Assembly (NCBI RefSeq): GCF_018448495.1 | Contig: NZ_CP049902.1 | Location: 434,001 to 498,000, forward strand | DNA: 64,000 bases | DNA from: Psychrobacter sp. WY6 | GTDB lineage: Bacteria; Pseudomonadota; Gammaproteobacteria; Pseudomonadales; Moraxellaceae | Direction of reading: 5' to 3' | Part shown: positions 54,982-64,000 of the stretch, in pieces | Layout of the letters: each line of letters starts with the position of its first letter | Numbering within the stretch: the first letter of the stretch is position 1 | Notes under the pieces: model-generated | What the model saw: the letters and a program-made list of their open reading frames with translations, nothing else | The model's database searches: none | What the model was told of the DNA's origin: nothing | Translations under genes and position numbers: made by a program

Positions 54982-56175
54982 TCAATAATAACGGCATTGG
55001 CTTTTTTCGATTTCAGGGCTTTCTTTATAAATTTTTAGCAATAACGCAACCATCACCAAACTAATCAACATCGAAGAGCCGCCATAACTGAAGAATGGCA
55101 TGGTCAATCCTTTGGTTGGAATCGCGCCCATATTCATCGCCGCATTGATAATTGTCTGCGCTATGAACACCACACCGATACCAAAGGCGGTATAACTCAT
55201 ACGCATCTGCCGACGCTTGAGCGCGTTATAACTGATACGCATCGCGCTACCGATAATCAGCGCTTCGAGCACCAGTACCATAGTAACCCCAACAAAGCCT
55301 AACTCTTCCCCTGTAATGGCTAGTAGAAAATCAGTATGTGCCTCAGGCAAATGCACAGTTTTTGTACGCTCTCACCATAACCAACGCCTGTAAATTGTCC
55401 ACGACCAAAGGCAATCAAACTGCGTGCCAGCTGATAATCCGTGTCTTGCACATCATCAAACGGATCCATAAATGACATCACACGTACCAATCGGTACTGC
55501 GCTGTCGTCACCATCAATACCGCACCACCGATGGCAGCCGCGCCAGTGCTAAAAAGTGCTTGTAAGGCGCACCAGCGATATAAAAAATCGCAAAGATGGT
55601 ACCTAAAATAACGACAAAAGAACCAAAATCAGGCTGTGACAATAGCAGCATGGTGATGAGTGCCACCACCACATAATCCGTAAAAAACCGTCTAAGCCGT
55701 TACGAACTTCAAAAGAGCGACGCACCACAAAATCAGAGACAAAGACAATCATCACCAACTTGGCCAACTCTGCCACCTGAAAATTAAATACCCCTAGGTT
55801 CAGCCAACGCTTGGAGCCGTTAATAGGCGTACTGAATAGGGTTGCCACTAGCAGCATGCCAGTGATACCCAATAGGATAAATTGGGTTTCAGTCTTATAT
55901 AGTGTTCGCAAAGACACGCTGTAATAAGAAACCGTAGCGACCGTCAAACCGATCATCATATACAGCAGCTGGTTTTTGAAAAAGTGCAGCTCTGTCATGC
56001 CGCGACTGAGGGCAAAAGGAATAGAAGCGGAAGCCACCATCAATAAACTGAGCACCAACATACAGCCAACACTCGATAGGAGAATGGCGCGTGCTGACGG
56101 CATAGAAAGAATACCATCTGAGCCAGATGCTTGCTTCGGTTGGGACGAGGAACGAAAAAGAGAAGAGAGCGCCAT
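54982..56175 (-). CDS. ftsW: Cell division protein FtsW (three frameshifts)
   Basis: FtsW is the SEDS-family glycan polymerase of the divisome. From the ATG at 56175 (MALSSLFRSS): helices around LSLLMVASASIPFA, then FFKNQLLYMMIGL, GSKRWLNLGVFNFQVAELAKLV, and LSQPDFGSFVVILGTIF. RSLIAFGRGQFTGVGYGESVQK, LPEAHTDFLLAITGEELGFVG (the SEDS signature) and PFFSYGGSSMLISLVMVALLL follow. Breaks are near 55680, 55540-55544 and 55356-55358, each repaired by one base, giving about 398 residues. Position after murD supports FtsW over RodA. Confidence 0.94.
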
Positions 56176-56492
56176 AATTTTATATACACTAACGAACGAA
56201 AAAACACGGCGTCTATTAAACGCCACCGTTTAAAAAATAGAAAATAGACAGTACCAGACAGATTACTAAGCAAATAAGCTGACCATTCATGTTGCTGACT
56301 GGCTATGATTGACAGTAGCAGCAATCTATAAGCAAAACAATCATTTATACAGAAAATGCGCGCGCATCATAAAAGTCAATTCAGGGCAACCCTATTGCAT
56401 TGCCCTTATTCTTTATTAAATACATGAGCTCTTTATTAAATGCTGATATTCGCTAAGCACTTATCATGCAAATGCTTAAATCACCAAACCTT
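56176..56492. other. Gap between murD and ftsW
   Basis: About 317 bases, unusual for genes that overlap or abut in many division clusters. I see no gene or clear structure in it. Confidence 0.5.
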
Positions 56493-57929
56493 TTATTCCG
56501 CAGTCATCATATCTGACGACTCAGTTGCTAATTGACCAACCAACTGACTGAAATGCTCACCGCGAGCTGCGTAGCCACTATATTGATCAAAGCTGGCACA
56601 AGCAGGTGACAATAGCACCGCTTGCACTTGCGATAGGCTGCTTGTCGTGACTTGTTGAATGGTTGTAAAGGCATTTTCTAAAGTTTGGCATTGATGTAAC
56701 GCCACATCGGCGCTTATCTTAGCCGCGCGCAGATGCTGTTCAATCAGCGGCGCATCTTCACCAATAAACAGTACTTGGCTAACATACTGATTGATAAACG
56801 GCGTCAATTCACCAAACTGTTGACCCTTACCTTGTCCACCCAAAATCAATAGTAGTTTACCATCCTTTGGTGCATAGACTGCGCCCAGCCCTTCGATAGC
56901 TGCCATCGTTGAGCCGATATTGGTGCCTTTTGAATCATTAAAATAATCAATGTCTGCAGCATTTGCCACATACTGGCAACGATGCTCAAGTCCAGTAAAC
57001 TGCTGTAAGGTATTTAACATACTGCCCAATGGCAAACCAGCAAGTTCGCCTAATGCCAAGGCTGCCTGTGCATTGAGCAGATTATGACGACCTTTAATCA
57101 ACAGTTTATCTGCCGACAGTAGTTTTTCTGTACCGTGGGCAAGATAAATCTGGCCTTCAGGAGTAGTAATAAGACCATATTGACCTTTATCAGGAGCATG
57201 TATACCGGTACTCACTCTGGGCAAATTATCAGCCACGAGCGGGCGCGTCAATGCGTCTTCGCGATTGATAACCACGGACTTAGCACCCTGAAAGATACGA
57301 TGTTTGGCTTGATGGTAGCCCAGCATATCGCCATGGCGATCTAGATGGTCAGGTGACATATTTAGAACCGTCGCCACTTGCGCACCCAAATTGGTCACCG
57401 TCTCTAACTGAAAGCTCGACAGCTCAAGCACTGCCAGCTCCATATCAGGATTATCAAGCAAGGTCAGCGCTGGCACGCCAATATTACCGCCGACACCAAC
57501 ATTGACACTAGCATCCGCGGCCATTTGCCCGACCAAGGTGGTCACGGTGCTCTTGGCATTAGAGCCAGTAATCGCCACTATCGGTACGGTACAAGCCTCA
57601 CAAAATAGCTGAATGTCACTAACCACTGGAATATTCGCTTGGCGAGCAGCGGCGACGGCTTCGGTAGCAAGAGAGATACCGGGGCTTATAACAATACGTG
57701 CCGCTTGCTGCAAGAGCTCGGCGTCAATCGCACCAAATTGGCGAATACTAATCTCAGCGGGTAGTTGATCTGCTAAGCTAGGTGTTACCTGAGTATCAGT
57801 AACAGCAACCTGATAGCCTTGATTGGCCAAATAGCGCGCAACTGATAACCCAGATTGTCCCAAACCGACCACGACTTGTAGACCACTGCCTTTGTGAAGT
57901 AAGGCGTCTGTTGCAGCGTTGGTGGTCAT
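56493..57929 (-). CDS. murD: UDP-N-acetylmuramoylalanine--D-glutamate ligase
   Basis: MurD adds D-Glu to UDP-MurNAc-L-Ala. It has the N-terminal GLGQSGLSVARYL fold, the ATP motif ITGSNAKSTVTTLVG, LELSSFQLETV, LNMSPDHLDRHG and FNDSKGTNIGSTMAAI. It is 478 residues and intact, with GAAGGAA before the ATG. Other division-cluster genes (mraY, murG) are not adjacent. Confidence 0.97.
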   Translation of the reverse strand: MTTNAATDALLHKGSGLQVVVGLGQSGLSVARYLANQGYQVAVTDTQVTPSLADQLPAEISIRQFGAIDAELLQQAARIVISPGISLATEAVAAARQANIPVVSDIQLFCEACTVPIVAITGSNAKSTVTTLVGQMAADASVNVGVGGNIGVPALTLLDNPDMELAVLELSSFQLETVTNLGAQVATVLNMSPDHLDRHGDMLGYHQAKHRIFQGAKSVVINREDALTRPLVADNLPRVSTGIHAPDKGQYGLITTPEGQIYLAHGTEKLLSADKLLIKGRHNLLNAQAALALGELAGLPLGSMLNTLQQFTGLEHRCQYVANAADIDYFNDSKGTNIGSTMAAIEGLGAVYAPKDGKLLLILGGQGKGQQFGELTPFINQYVSQVLFIGEDAPLIEQHLRAAKISADVALHQCQTLENAFTTIQQVTTSSLSQVQAVLLSPACASFDQYSGYAARGEHFSQLVGQLATESSDMMTAE

Positions 57930-58551
57930 ATTTATTCCTTCTGTTGGACGAGCAAAATGGCATCAAACAAACCTAGTATATAAAGAAGCAAAATGATGCC
58001 GTCAAGATGAGACGCATCATAACGGTATCGTTCAGATTTCGGTACTGGTTTTTTATGACGATGTGCTATTATGCGCCTGTTTTTATATTAAGTGGCTAAT
58101 GCTATAATAGTTGCCTTAATCTGTAAGTGACTGGGTATTTACCCAAGCATTTTAGTTTAGCATGTTGTCACAGTTAGCACGCTATTGTCACTTCTGTTTG
58201 GCAAAGTTACTACTATAGACGGGTCATGTCGAGCGGCTATTTTTATTTGATAAATTATTTATTACCCTCTACCGCAGCATATCATTGCTGACGCTATTCG
58301 TTACTGTAGGTGCTCTTATAAACGCCCTGCTTTAAGCACCTTATTTTAACTATTTTTTTAGGTAATCTCACTGAATTTATCATCATATCAATTATTGGTG
58401 AGCGTATTAGCGATACCAGTAAGTAAATCAGTAGACCTACTTATTACTGACCTTTAATAACTCAATACCGCAATATGACACAGCACATGTTGCCGTAAAA
58501 GAAAGATGAATAGCTACTTTTATAGCGATGCGATCATTTTATGAATGAGTA
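57930..58551. other. Divergent intergenic region with a possible long sulP leader
   Basis: About 620 bases. It has an extended -10 promoter at 58099-58108 and a hairpin (AGGTGCT 58308-58314 with AGCACCT 58335-58341, then T-rich). If that promoter drives sulP, the transcript has a leader of over 400 bases. Confidence 0.5.
58099..58108 (+). promoter_or_regulatory. Extended -10 promoter candidate
   Basis: AATGCTATAAT has a perfect TATAAT preceded by TGC, the extended -10 form. No clear -35 was found, which is normal for this class. Confidence 0.5.
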
Positions 58552-60090
58552 ATGATTACTTTTTTTGCCTCTAACCCTATGCAGTTTACTTATGACATCT
58601 TTATTGATAACTTACGTGACGAGTGGTTTTCCAATGTTCGCGGCGACGTTTTATCCGGTTTGGTTGTTGCCTTAGCGCTGATTCCTGAAGCCATTGCCTT
58701 TTCTATTATCGCGGGTGTTGATCCAAAAGTCGGCTTGTATGCCTCATTTTGTATCGCGGTCGTGATCAGTTTCGTCGGTGGTCGTCCAGGCATGATTTCG
58801 GCAGCAACTGGGGCGATGGCACTGGTGATGGTTGACTTAGTCGCCGAGCATGGTTTGCAGTATTTGCTAGCTGCCACCTTATTGTGCGGTGGGATTCAGA
58901 TTGTAATGGGTATCCTAAAGCTTGGCAATTTGATGCGCTTTGTGTCGCGCTCGGTAGTCATTGGCTTCGTCAATGCGCTCGCGATATTGATCTTTGCCGC
59001 CCAGCTGCCTGAGCTTAACCCAATGACTGAACGCGTTGGCATGACGGTTTATATCATGACAGCGGCGGGCTTAGCGATTATCTACTTGTTTCCGCTGATT
59101 CCTAAAATCGGTCGCGTGATTCCGTCACCGCTGATCTGTATCGTTGGTTTGACTGCTGTTGCCATGTATATGAATCTTGATATTCGTAATGTCGGCAGTA
59201 TGGGCGATTTGCCTGACTCATTACCGATGTTCTTATTACCTGACATTCCCTTGAACCTAAATACTTTACTGATCATCGCGCCTTACTCTATCGCACTTGC
59301 CATCGTTGGTTTATTAGAATCGATGATGACAGCGACTATCGTCGATGATTTGACAGATACGCCAAGCGATAAAAACCGCGAGTGTCGTGGTCAAGGGATT
59401 GCCAACGTCGTATCAGGTTTCTTCGGTGGTATGGCAGGCTGTGCCATGATTGGTCAATCTATGATCAACGTCAAATCTGGCGGACGTACGCGTCTGTCCA
59501 CTTTGATGGCAGGTATCGTACTGCTCATTATGGTAGTGTTCTTAAGTGAATGGGTCAGTCAAATTCCAATGGCGGCACTGGTCGCTGTGATGATTATGGT
59601 CTCTATTGGTACTTTTAACTGGCAGTCTATTCGCGAATTTAAAACGCATCCGATGTCATTTAACATTGTCATGCTAGCGACTGTTTTGACCACAGTATTT
59701 ACGCACAACCTAGCTTATGGCGTGGGCGTGGGCGTGCTGCTATCGGCGCTGGCGTTTGCCAATAAAATTGGTCAATTCTTAACGGTATTTAGTGAGTATG
59801 ATGAGAGTACTAATACCCGTTATTATTATGTGCAAGGACAAGTATTCTTTGCTTCTACGACTCAGTTCTTAAACAGCTTCGATACCAAAGAAGCTTTGGA
59901 CAGTATTCAAATTGATGTCAGCCAAGCGCATTTTTGGGATGTCAGTGCCGTAGACACCTTGGACAAACTGGTCATGCGCTTGCAACGTGAGGGCATTGAT
60001 GTCAAAGTGGTGGGACTCAATAATGCGAGCCGAACACTGATTGATCGCTTCTCTATCCACGATCGCCGAGATATTGGCTTATTGGATTAA
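58552..60090 (+). CDS. SulP family anion transporter with STAS domain
   Basis: A 512-residue transporter. The membrane part begins [30 protein letters not shown] and has [30 protein letters not shown], typical of the SulP family, then about ten more helices. The C-terminal STAS domain covers about residues 420-510 ([23 protein letters not shown]). SulP proteins move sulfate, bicarbonate or dicarboxylates; the exact anion cannot be told. A universal stress protein follows, a pairing seen with some bicarbonate-type members. Confidence 0.9.
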   Translation: MITFFASNPMQFTYDIFIDNLRDEWFSNVRGDVLSGLVVALALIPEAIAFSIIAGVDPKVGLYASFCIAVVISFVGGRPGMISAATGAMALVMVDLVAEHGLQYLLAATLLCGGIQIVMGILKLGNLMRFVSRSVVIGFVNALAILIFAAQLPELNPMTERVGMTVYIMTAAGLAIIYLFPLIPKIGRVIPSPLICIVGLTAVAMYMNLDIRNVGSMGDLPDSLPMFLLPDIPLNLNTLLIIAPYSIALAIVGLLESMMTATIVDDLTDTPSDKNRECRGQGIANVVSGFFGGMAGCAMIGQSMINVKSGGRTRLSTLMAGIVLLIMVVFLSEWVSQIPMAALVAVMIMVSIGTFNWQSIREFKTHPMSFNIVMLATVLTTVFTHNLAYGVGVGVLLSALAFANKIGQFLTVFSEYDESTNTRYYYVQGQVFFASTTQFLNSFDTKEALDSIQIDVSQAHFWDVSAVDTLDKLVMRLQREGIDVKVVGLNNASRTLIDRFSIHDRRDIGLLD

Positions 60091-60154
60091 ACAAAGCCAC
60101 GTCTATTTATTGAGCTAATATTGATTAACCGCTCATAAATAGACAGTTGAATAA

Positions 60155-60226
60155 ACAGCTGCATTGGTGCAAAGGGTTGGGCATAAGCATTATCGCCCCA
60201 CCCTTGAGCCAAGCAGCTGTCTTTTT
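60155..60226 (+). terminator. Large bulged hairpin between sulP and the Usp gene
   Basis: The outer stem ACAGCTGC / GCAGCTGT (8 of 8) encloses TTGG / CCAA and AAGGGT / ACCCTT with small bulges and an apical loop, about 66 bases in all, followed by CTTTTT. A terminator is the simplest reading, but its length is unusual. Confidence 0.7.
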
Positions 60227-60264
60227 ATTCTGTTTTTTTAATATTGGAATAATGTGGTGGTCTT

Positions 60265-61119
60265 ATGAGTAATTTGAAACCAGATAGTGTGATTGCCTGC
60301 TTGGACTGCCCAGACCACGTGCAAGCAGTGTTAGAAGCTAGCATGTGGGCAGCGACTCGTCTACAAGCACCTGTTGGACTGTTGCATTCTGTACCGAGCC
60401 TACAACAAAAAGCGGCTGTGAATTATTCAGGCTGCCTAAATATCGATGATGAAAACATGCTGCTTGAGCAGTTCACCACCAAGGAGCACTTGAGTAATTG
60501 TGAGCTAAAAGCCCAAGGCAAGCTTTTGCTCCATCAAGCCACCACCTATTGCGAGCAGCAGCGACAAAAACTAAAAACCTATACCCTGCATCGCCATGAA
60601 CACCTCAATGAAAGTATCGATTACGTCGATGACAAAGCACAATTGATCGTTATAGGTCACAATGTCACCTGCAAATCGACATTGAGCCAGTTAATTAGAG
60701 TCAGCCACTGCCCCATTTTGGTGACTCATGCACCATTTTTGCCCCCTACGACCGCGTTATTTGCTTTTGACAACAGTCCTACTTCACATAAATTGCTCAA
60801 TTGGCTCTGCAAAACCTCACTGGTTCGCGCATTAACCGTTCATATCGTGATGGTCGGTAAAGAAAACTCTGAAAATTGCGATGCGCTACGTGAAGCTTAT
60901 GCGCGGCTTAAACAAGCAGGCATCAAGTCTAAAAAAGCCTTGCTGGACTGCCGCGATGTCACTTCGGCTTTGAATTATTATCAAAATGAAAATGATATCG
61001 GTATGCTGATGACCGGTGCCTTTGGCCAATCTCGTCTGCGTGAACTTCTAAAAGGTAGCGACACAAAAAAGCTGCTCGGCAGCACCAAAACCCCCTACCT
61101 ACTCTTCCCAAAGGTATAG
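60265..61119 (+). CDS. Universal stress protein, tandem Usp domains
   Basis: A 284-residue protein with two Usp-like halves. The first (about residues 5-150) has VIACLDCPDHVQAVLEASMWA and LIVIGHN near its end. The second (about 160-284) has TALFAFDNSPTSHKLLNWLCK and LMTGAFGQSRLRELLKGS, the usual ATP-binding GxG-like end. Cys residues are unusually common. Usp proteins bind ATP and help survive stress or regulate neighbours such as transporters. It is 174 bases after sulP with a hairpin between. Confidence 0.85.
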   Translation: MSNLKPDSVIACLDCPDHVQAVLEASMWAATRLQAPVGLLHSVPSLQQKAAVNYSGCLNIDDENMLLEQFTTKEHLSNCELKAQGKLLLHQATTYCEQQRQKLKTYTLHRHEHLNESIDYVDDKAQLIVIGHNVTCKSTLSQLIRVSHCPILVTHAPFLPPTTALFAFDNSPTSHKLLNWLCKTSLVRALTVHIVMVGKENSENCDALREAYARLKQAGIKSKKALLDCRDVTSALNYYQNENDIGMLMTGAFGQSRLRELLKGSDTKKLLGSTKTPYLLFPKV

Positions 61120-61365
61120 GCTTTAGCCGATCTACACAGCCACCCCTCTCTCTTTGAGCGCAGAGCCTATACATCGATGTTAAGCTCTGCTGCTTACCGT
61201 ATCACACAATTTTCCCTACTTTCTCCTCAAGTGATTCGTTTCATATACCAAACTAGGTTAGCAAATCATCACAGGAAATAGTTGGATGGTCTCCCCAAGC
61301 ACCTAAAAAGTTGGTTATAATAAAGTTTTCGTCAGTTCAACGCTAAAGGTTAATTCGCATTCTCT

Positions 61366-61399
61366 ATGCTCATAACGGTGGTTTATACCATTGCAGCAT
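61366..61399. promoter_or_regulatory. Imperfect palindrome, possible NtrC site
   Basis: ATGCT and AGCAT bracket a centre with TGGTTTATACCA, itself a near-perfect palindrome. It lies about 75-110 bases upstream of the -24 element, a usual place for an activator of sigma-54 transcription. The match to the NtrC consensus (GCAC-rich arms) is only partial. Confidence 0.35.
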
Positions 61400-61474
61400 A
61401 ACCAGTATTTTTTGCCATAACTATGACTGTTTTTGAACAAACAAATCCAATCTTACCTATCCCCCTTGAGTAAA

Positions 61475-61490
61475 TTGGCACAGTTCTTGA
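61475..61490 (+). promoter_or_regulatory. Sigma-54-like promoter of glnK-amtB
   Basis: TTGGCACAGTTCTTGA has the -24 GG in TTGGCAC and TTG at the right spacing for the -12 element, but GA instead of the expected GC. It lies 84 bases before the glnK ATG. Nitrogen control by NtrC and sigma-54 is the rule for this operon in proteobacteria. Confidence 0.6.
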
Positions 61491-61913
<423 letters not shown>

Positions 61914-61988
61914 CGCGCAAGGCCATATAGACACAGATTTATAGATCATACCGATAGCTGTATTGCATCAATTCAAGGGGGAATTAAC

Positions 61989-63251
61989 ATGCAAAATCAA
62001 ATCTTCGAGCTCCAGTACGCACTTGATACGTTTTACTTTTTAATGTGCGGGGCGCTCGTCATGTGGATGGCAGCAGGCTTCACCATGTTAGAAGCTGGAC
62101 TCGTCCGCTCAAAAAACACCGTTGAGATTTTAACCAAAAATATCGCACTTTTTGCCACCGCTTGTACCATGTACATGATATGCGGCTATGCAATTATGTA
62201 TGGGGGCAACCTATTCTTGAGCGGTATCGCGGGTAATGAAACGCTGGTAGCAGATGCCTTAGCAGCCTCCGCTGAAAACGGCTTTGACGGTGATTCTGTT
62301 TATTCCGCTGCGTCTGATTTTTTCTTCCAAGTGGTGTTTGTTGCAACCTGTATGTCGATCGTTTCAGGAGCGGTGGCTGAGCGCATGAAGCTGTGGTCGT
62401 TCTTATTATTTGCTGTGGTGATGACTGGTGTCATTTATCCATTAGAGGGTAGCTGGACGTGGGGTGGCAATGATGTATTTGGTATGTTCAATTTAGGCGA
62501 CATGGGTTTTTCTGATTTTGCAGGTTCTGGTATCGTCCATATGGCGGGTGCTGCGGCTGCATTGGCAGGGGTATTACTATTAGGTGCACGTAAAGGCAAG
62601 TATGGCCCTAATGGTGAAATACGCGCCATTCCAGGTGCTAACTTACCACTGGCAGCGCTTGGAACACTTATTCTCTGGATGGGTTGGTTCGGTTTCAATG
62701 GCGGCTCGGTGCTAAAACTGGGTGATATTGCCAGTGCTAACTCGGTTGCTATGGTGTTTTTGAATACCAATGCAGCAGCGGCAGGCGGTGCAATTGGTGC
62801 TTTAATAATAGCACGCATCATCTTTGGCAAAGCTGACTTAACCATGCTCTTAAATGGTGCACTCGCAGGATTAGTCGCTATCACAGCAGAACCCTCAACC
62901 CCATCTGCATTACAAGCAACACTGTTTGGTTTGATCGCTGGCGTTATCGTTGTGCTATCTATCTTAGCATTGGATAAAATAAAAATAGATGATCCAGTGG
63001 GTGCTATCTCAGTTCATGGTGTAGTCGGTCTGTTCGGTCTACTTATCGTACCAATTACCAACCCAGCAGCATCGTTCGTAGGTCAGATTGCTGGTGCAGC
63101 CACTATCTTTACTTGGGTATTCATCGCCAGCTTAATCACTTGGGCAGTTATCAAATTAGTGATTGGTCTGCGTATCTCTGAAGAAGATGAGTATGAAGGT
63201 GCGGATATAGCAGAGTGTGGTATGGAAGCATATCCAGAATTTGTGAGATAA
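61989..63251 (+). CDS. amtB: Ammonium transporter
   Basis: A 420-residue Amt/Rh channel with eleven helices. It has FTMLEAGLVRSKNTVEILTKN, the twin-His pore region IVHMAGAAAALAGVLLLG and HGVVGLFG, and WMGWFGFNGGS. A short cytosolic tail (RISEEDEYEGADIAECGMEAYPEF, about 28 residues) differs from the E. coli tail. It starts 75 bases after glnK with AAGGGGGA before the ATG. Confidence 0.96.
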   Translation: MQNQIFELQYALDTFYFLMCGALVMWMAAGFTMLEAGLVRSKNTVEILTKNIALFATACTMYMICGYAIMYGGNLFLSGIAGNETLVADALAASAENGFDGDSVYSAASDFFFQVVFVATCMSIVSGAVAERMKLWSFLLFAVVMTGVIYPLEGSWTWGGNDVFGMFNLGDMGFSDFAGSGIVHMAGAAAALAGVLLLGARKGKYGPNGEIRAIPGANLPLAALGTLILWMGWFGFNGGSVLKLGDIASANSVAMVFLNTNAAAAGGAIGALIIARIIFGKADLTMLLNGALAGLVAITAEPSTPSALQATLFGLIAGVIVVLSILALDKIKIDDPVGAISVHGVVGLFGLLIVPITNPAASFVGQIAGAATIFTWVFIASLITWAVIKLVIGLRISEEDEYEGADIAECGMEAYPEFVR

Positions 63252-63282
63252 GCTCTGAAGCCAATATTAAAATATATGTACT

Positions 63283-63321
63283 AAAAATCCCGCATGACCA
63301 AAAGGTATTGCGGGATTTTTA
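63283..63321. terminator. Bidirectional terminator after amtB
   Basis: AAAATCCCGCA and TGCGGGATTTT pair perfectly, with a T run on each strand. It serves amtB and the convergent DUF2147 gene. Confidence 0.9.
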
Positions 63322-63362
63322 TTTATCAACATTAGGTCTAATACTAAAAATAAACGATAGGT

Positions 63363-63745
63363 TTATTTCTTTTTCCACGTTTGACTGCGTGAGAATGGAC
63401 CGATATAACCTTTTAGATTTAAGGTATTGCCACTCAAGTTTGCGGTCATACGATAGTCTTTACCTTTTTCAGGATCAGTGATCGTACCACCACTATATTT
63501 GCCACCACCATCAGACTTTAAACCTTTAATAATGGTCGTACCAACGTGCTTTTTGCCTTTGGCTGAGTTGGTAGCGATAAGCGTACCTGTTAGTACACCG
63601 TTTGACTCAGTAATCTTTACGGTACCTTTTGGCTTACCTTCATCAAATGTCTGCCACGTGGTATTGGCCAAAGGATCTGCGGCGAATGCCATGCTTGCTA
63701 AACTGATACCTGCACAGCTAGAGTGGTTTAGGTAAATAATTTCAT
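63363..63745 (-). CDS. DUF2147 family secreted protein (indels in the signal peptide)
   Basis: The mature domain (TWQTFDEGKPKGTVKITESNG to KGYIGPFSRSQTWKK) is a DUF2147 beta-barrel-like domain of unknown function. A good ribosome site (AAGGGAA) precedes an ATG at 63745, followed by MKLFT, a stop, and out-of-frame sequence. Small repairs near 63706-63735 give KTTLAVAGISLASMAFAAD, a proper signal peptide. An internal ATG (about 63692) would yield a form without a signal and is unlikely to be the real start. Confidence 0.75.
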
Positions 63746-64000
63746 AGACTGATTCCCTTCATACAATGATTACTCGAAACGTTATGTTTCTGATCTCCTA
63801 GGCTTATCCTTCGCTAAAATCCCTATTAACAGCCATGCGACTTTCTACTCTTTGGGAGTGTTTAGCGCATCTAAAAAAACTGCTCATCAAAATTTTATAC
63901 GACATAAGCGATGTCTTGACTCATTATAAGCAATTTTAAGCTTTTGCCTAGTAATTTTTTTATAGTTTATTATTTCTATAAAAATTGAACTATATCAAAT
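63746..64000. other. Window end, intergenic
   Basis: About 255 AT-rich bases upstream of the DUF2147 gene. No gene or structure was recognised before the window ends. Confidence 0.5.

Overview
The window looks like a stretch of a Psychrobacter-type chromosome (Moraxellaceae, Gammaproteobacteria). The reasons are an AT-leaning base composition, a HisIE fusion next to tatABC, a murD-ftsW pair away from the rest of the division cluster, a dksA-gluQ pair, and proteins that read as Moraxellaceae versions throughout. Almost everything is housekeeping. No prophage, complete insertion sequence, CRISPR array, rRNA or tRNA was seen.

Layout. 1-4.7 kb: rho, two small lipoproteins, a YpfJ-type zinc peptidase and ihfA. 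4.9-9.5 kb (minus): pheT, pheS, rplT, rpmI. 9.6-13.6 kb: a MITE-like element, a hotdog thioesterase, hisIE and tatABC. 13.7-16.3 kb: a small accessory patch with a UvrD-like helicase and a DUF2971 protein. 16.5-23.5 kb: dusC, MAPEG and OsmC-like proteins, rppH, an alcohol dehydrogenase, an NRDE protein and a DUF4139 protein. 23.7-28.6 kb: lgt, thyA, folA, a TonB-C lipoprotein, a (GATA)7 tract and uvrC. 28.7-34 kb: a DUF3360-like membrane protein, a DUF4442 protein, then rplS-trmD-rimM-rpsP (minus). 34.4-39.1 kb: an EnvZ-like kinase, a hidden 59-residue membrane gene and an RstBA-like two-component pair. 39.7-47.9 kb (minus): the atpIBEFHAGDC operon. 48.2-51.7 kb: znuA divergent from zur-znuC-znuB around a perfect palindromic Zur box. 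51.9-58 kb: cpdA, dksA, gluQ, ftsW, murD. 58.5-63.7 kb: a SulP transporter, a universal stress protein, glnK-amtB behind a sigma-54-like promoter, and a DUF2147 protein.

The strongest signal is technical. About forty single- or double-base indels, mostly in homopolymers, break the reading frames of 22 genes. Many of these are essential or near-essential (rho, pheS, atpA, atpD, ftsW, trmD, folA). Each frame can be rejoined by a one- or two-base change that restores conserved family sequence. I read these as sequence or assembly errors, not gene decay, and I give gene limits for the repaired genes. Several apparent C-terminal extensions (for example on atpC and dksA) and N-terminal truncations disappear after repair.

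The biologically more interesting items are a dispersed family of short terminal-inverted-repeat elements, the Zur and sigma-54 control regions, a leader hairpin before an acidic lipoprotein, a TatB with an unusual Trp/Pro-rich tail, a DUF2971 protein that seems to carry a zinc-ribbon-like tail, and intercistronic hairpins inside the atp operon. I found no convincing wholly new system.
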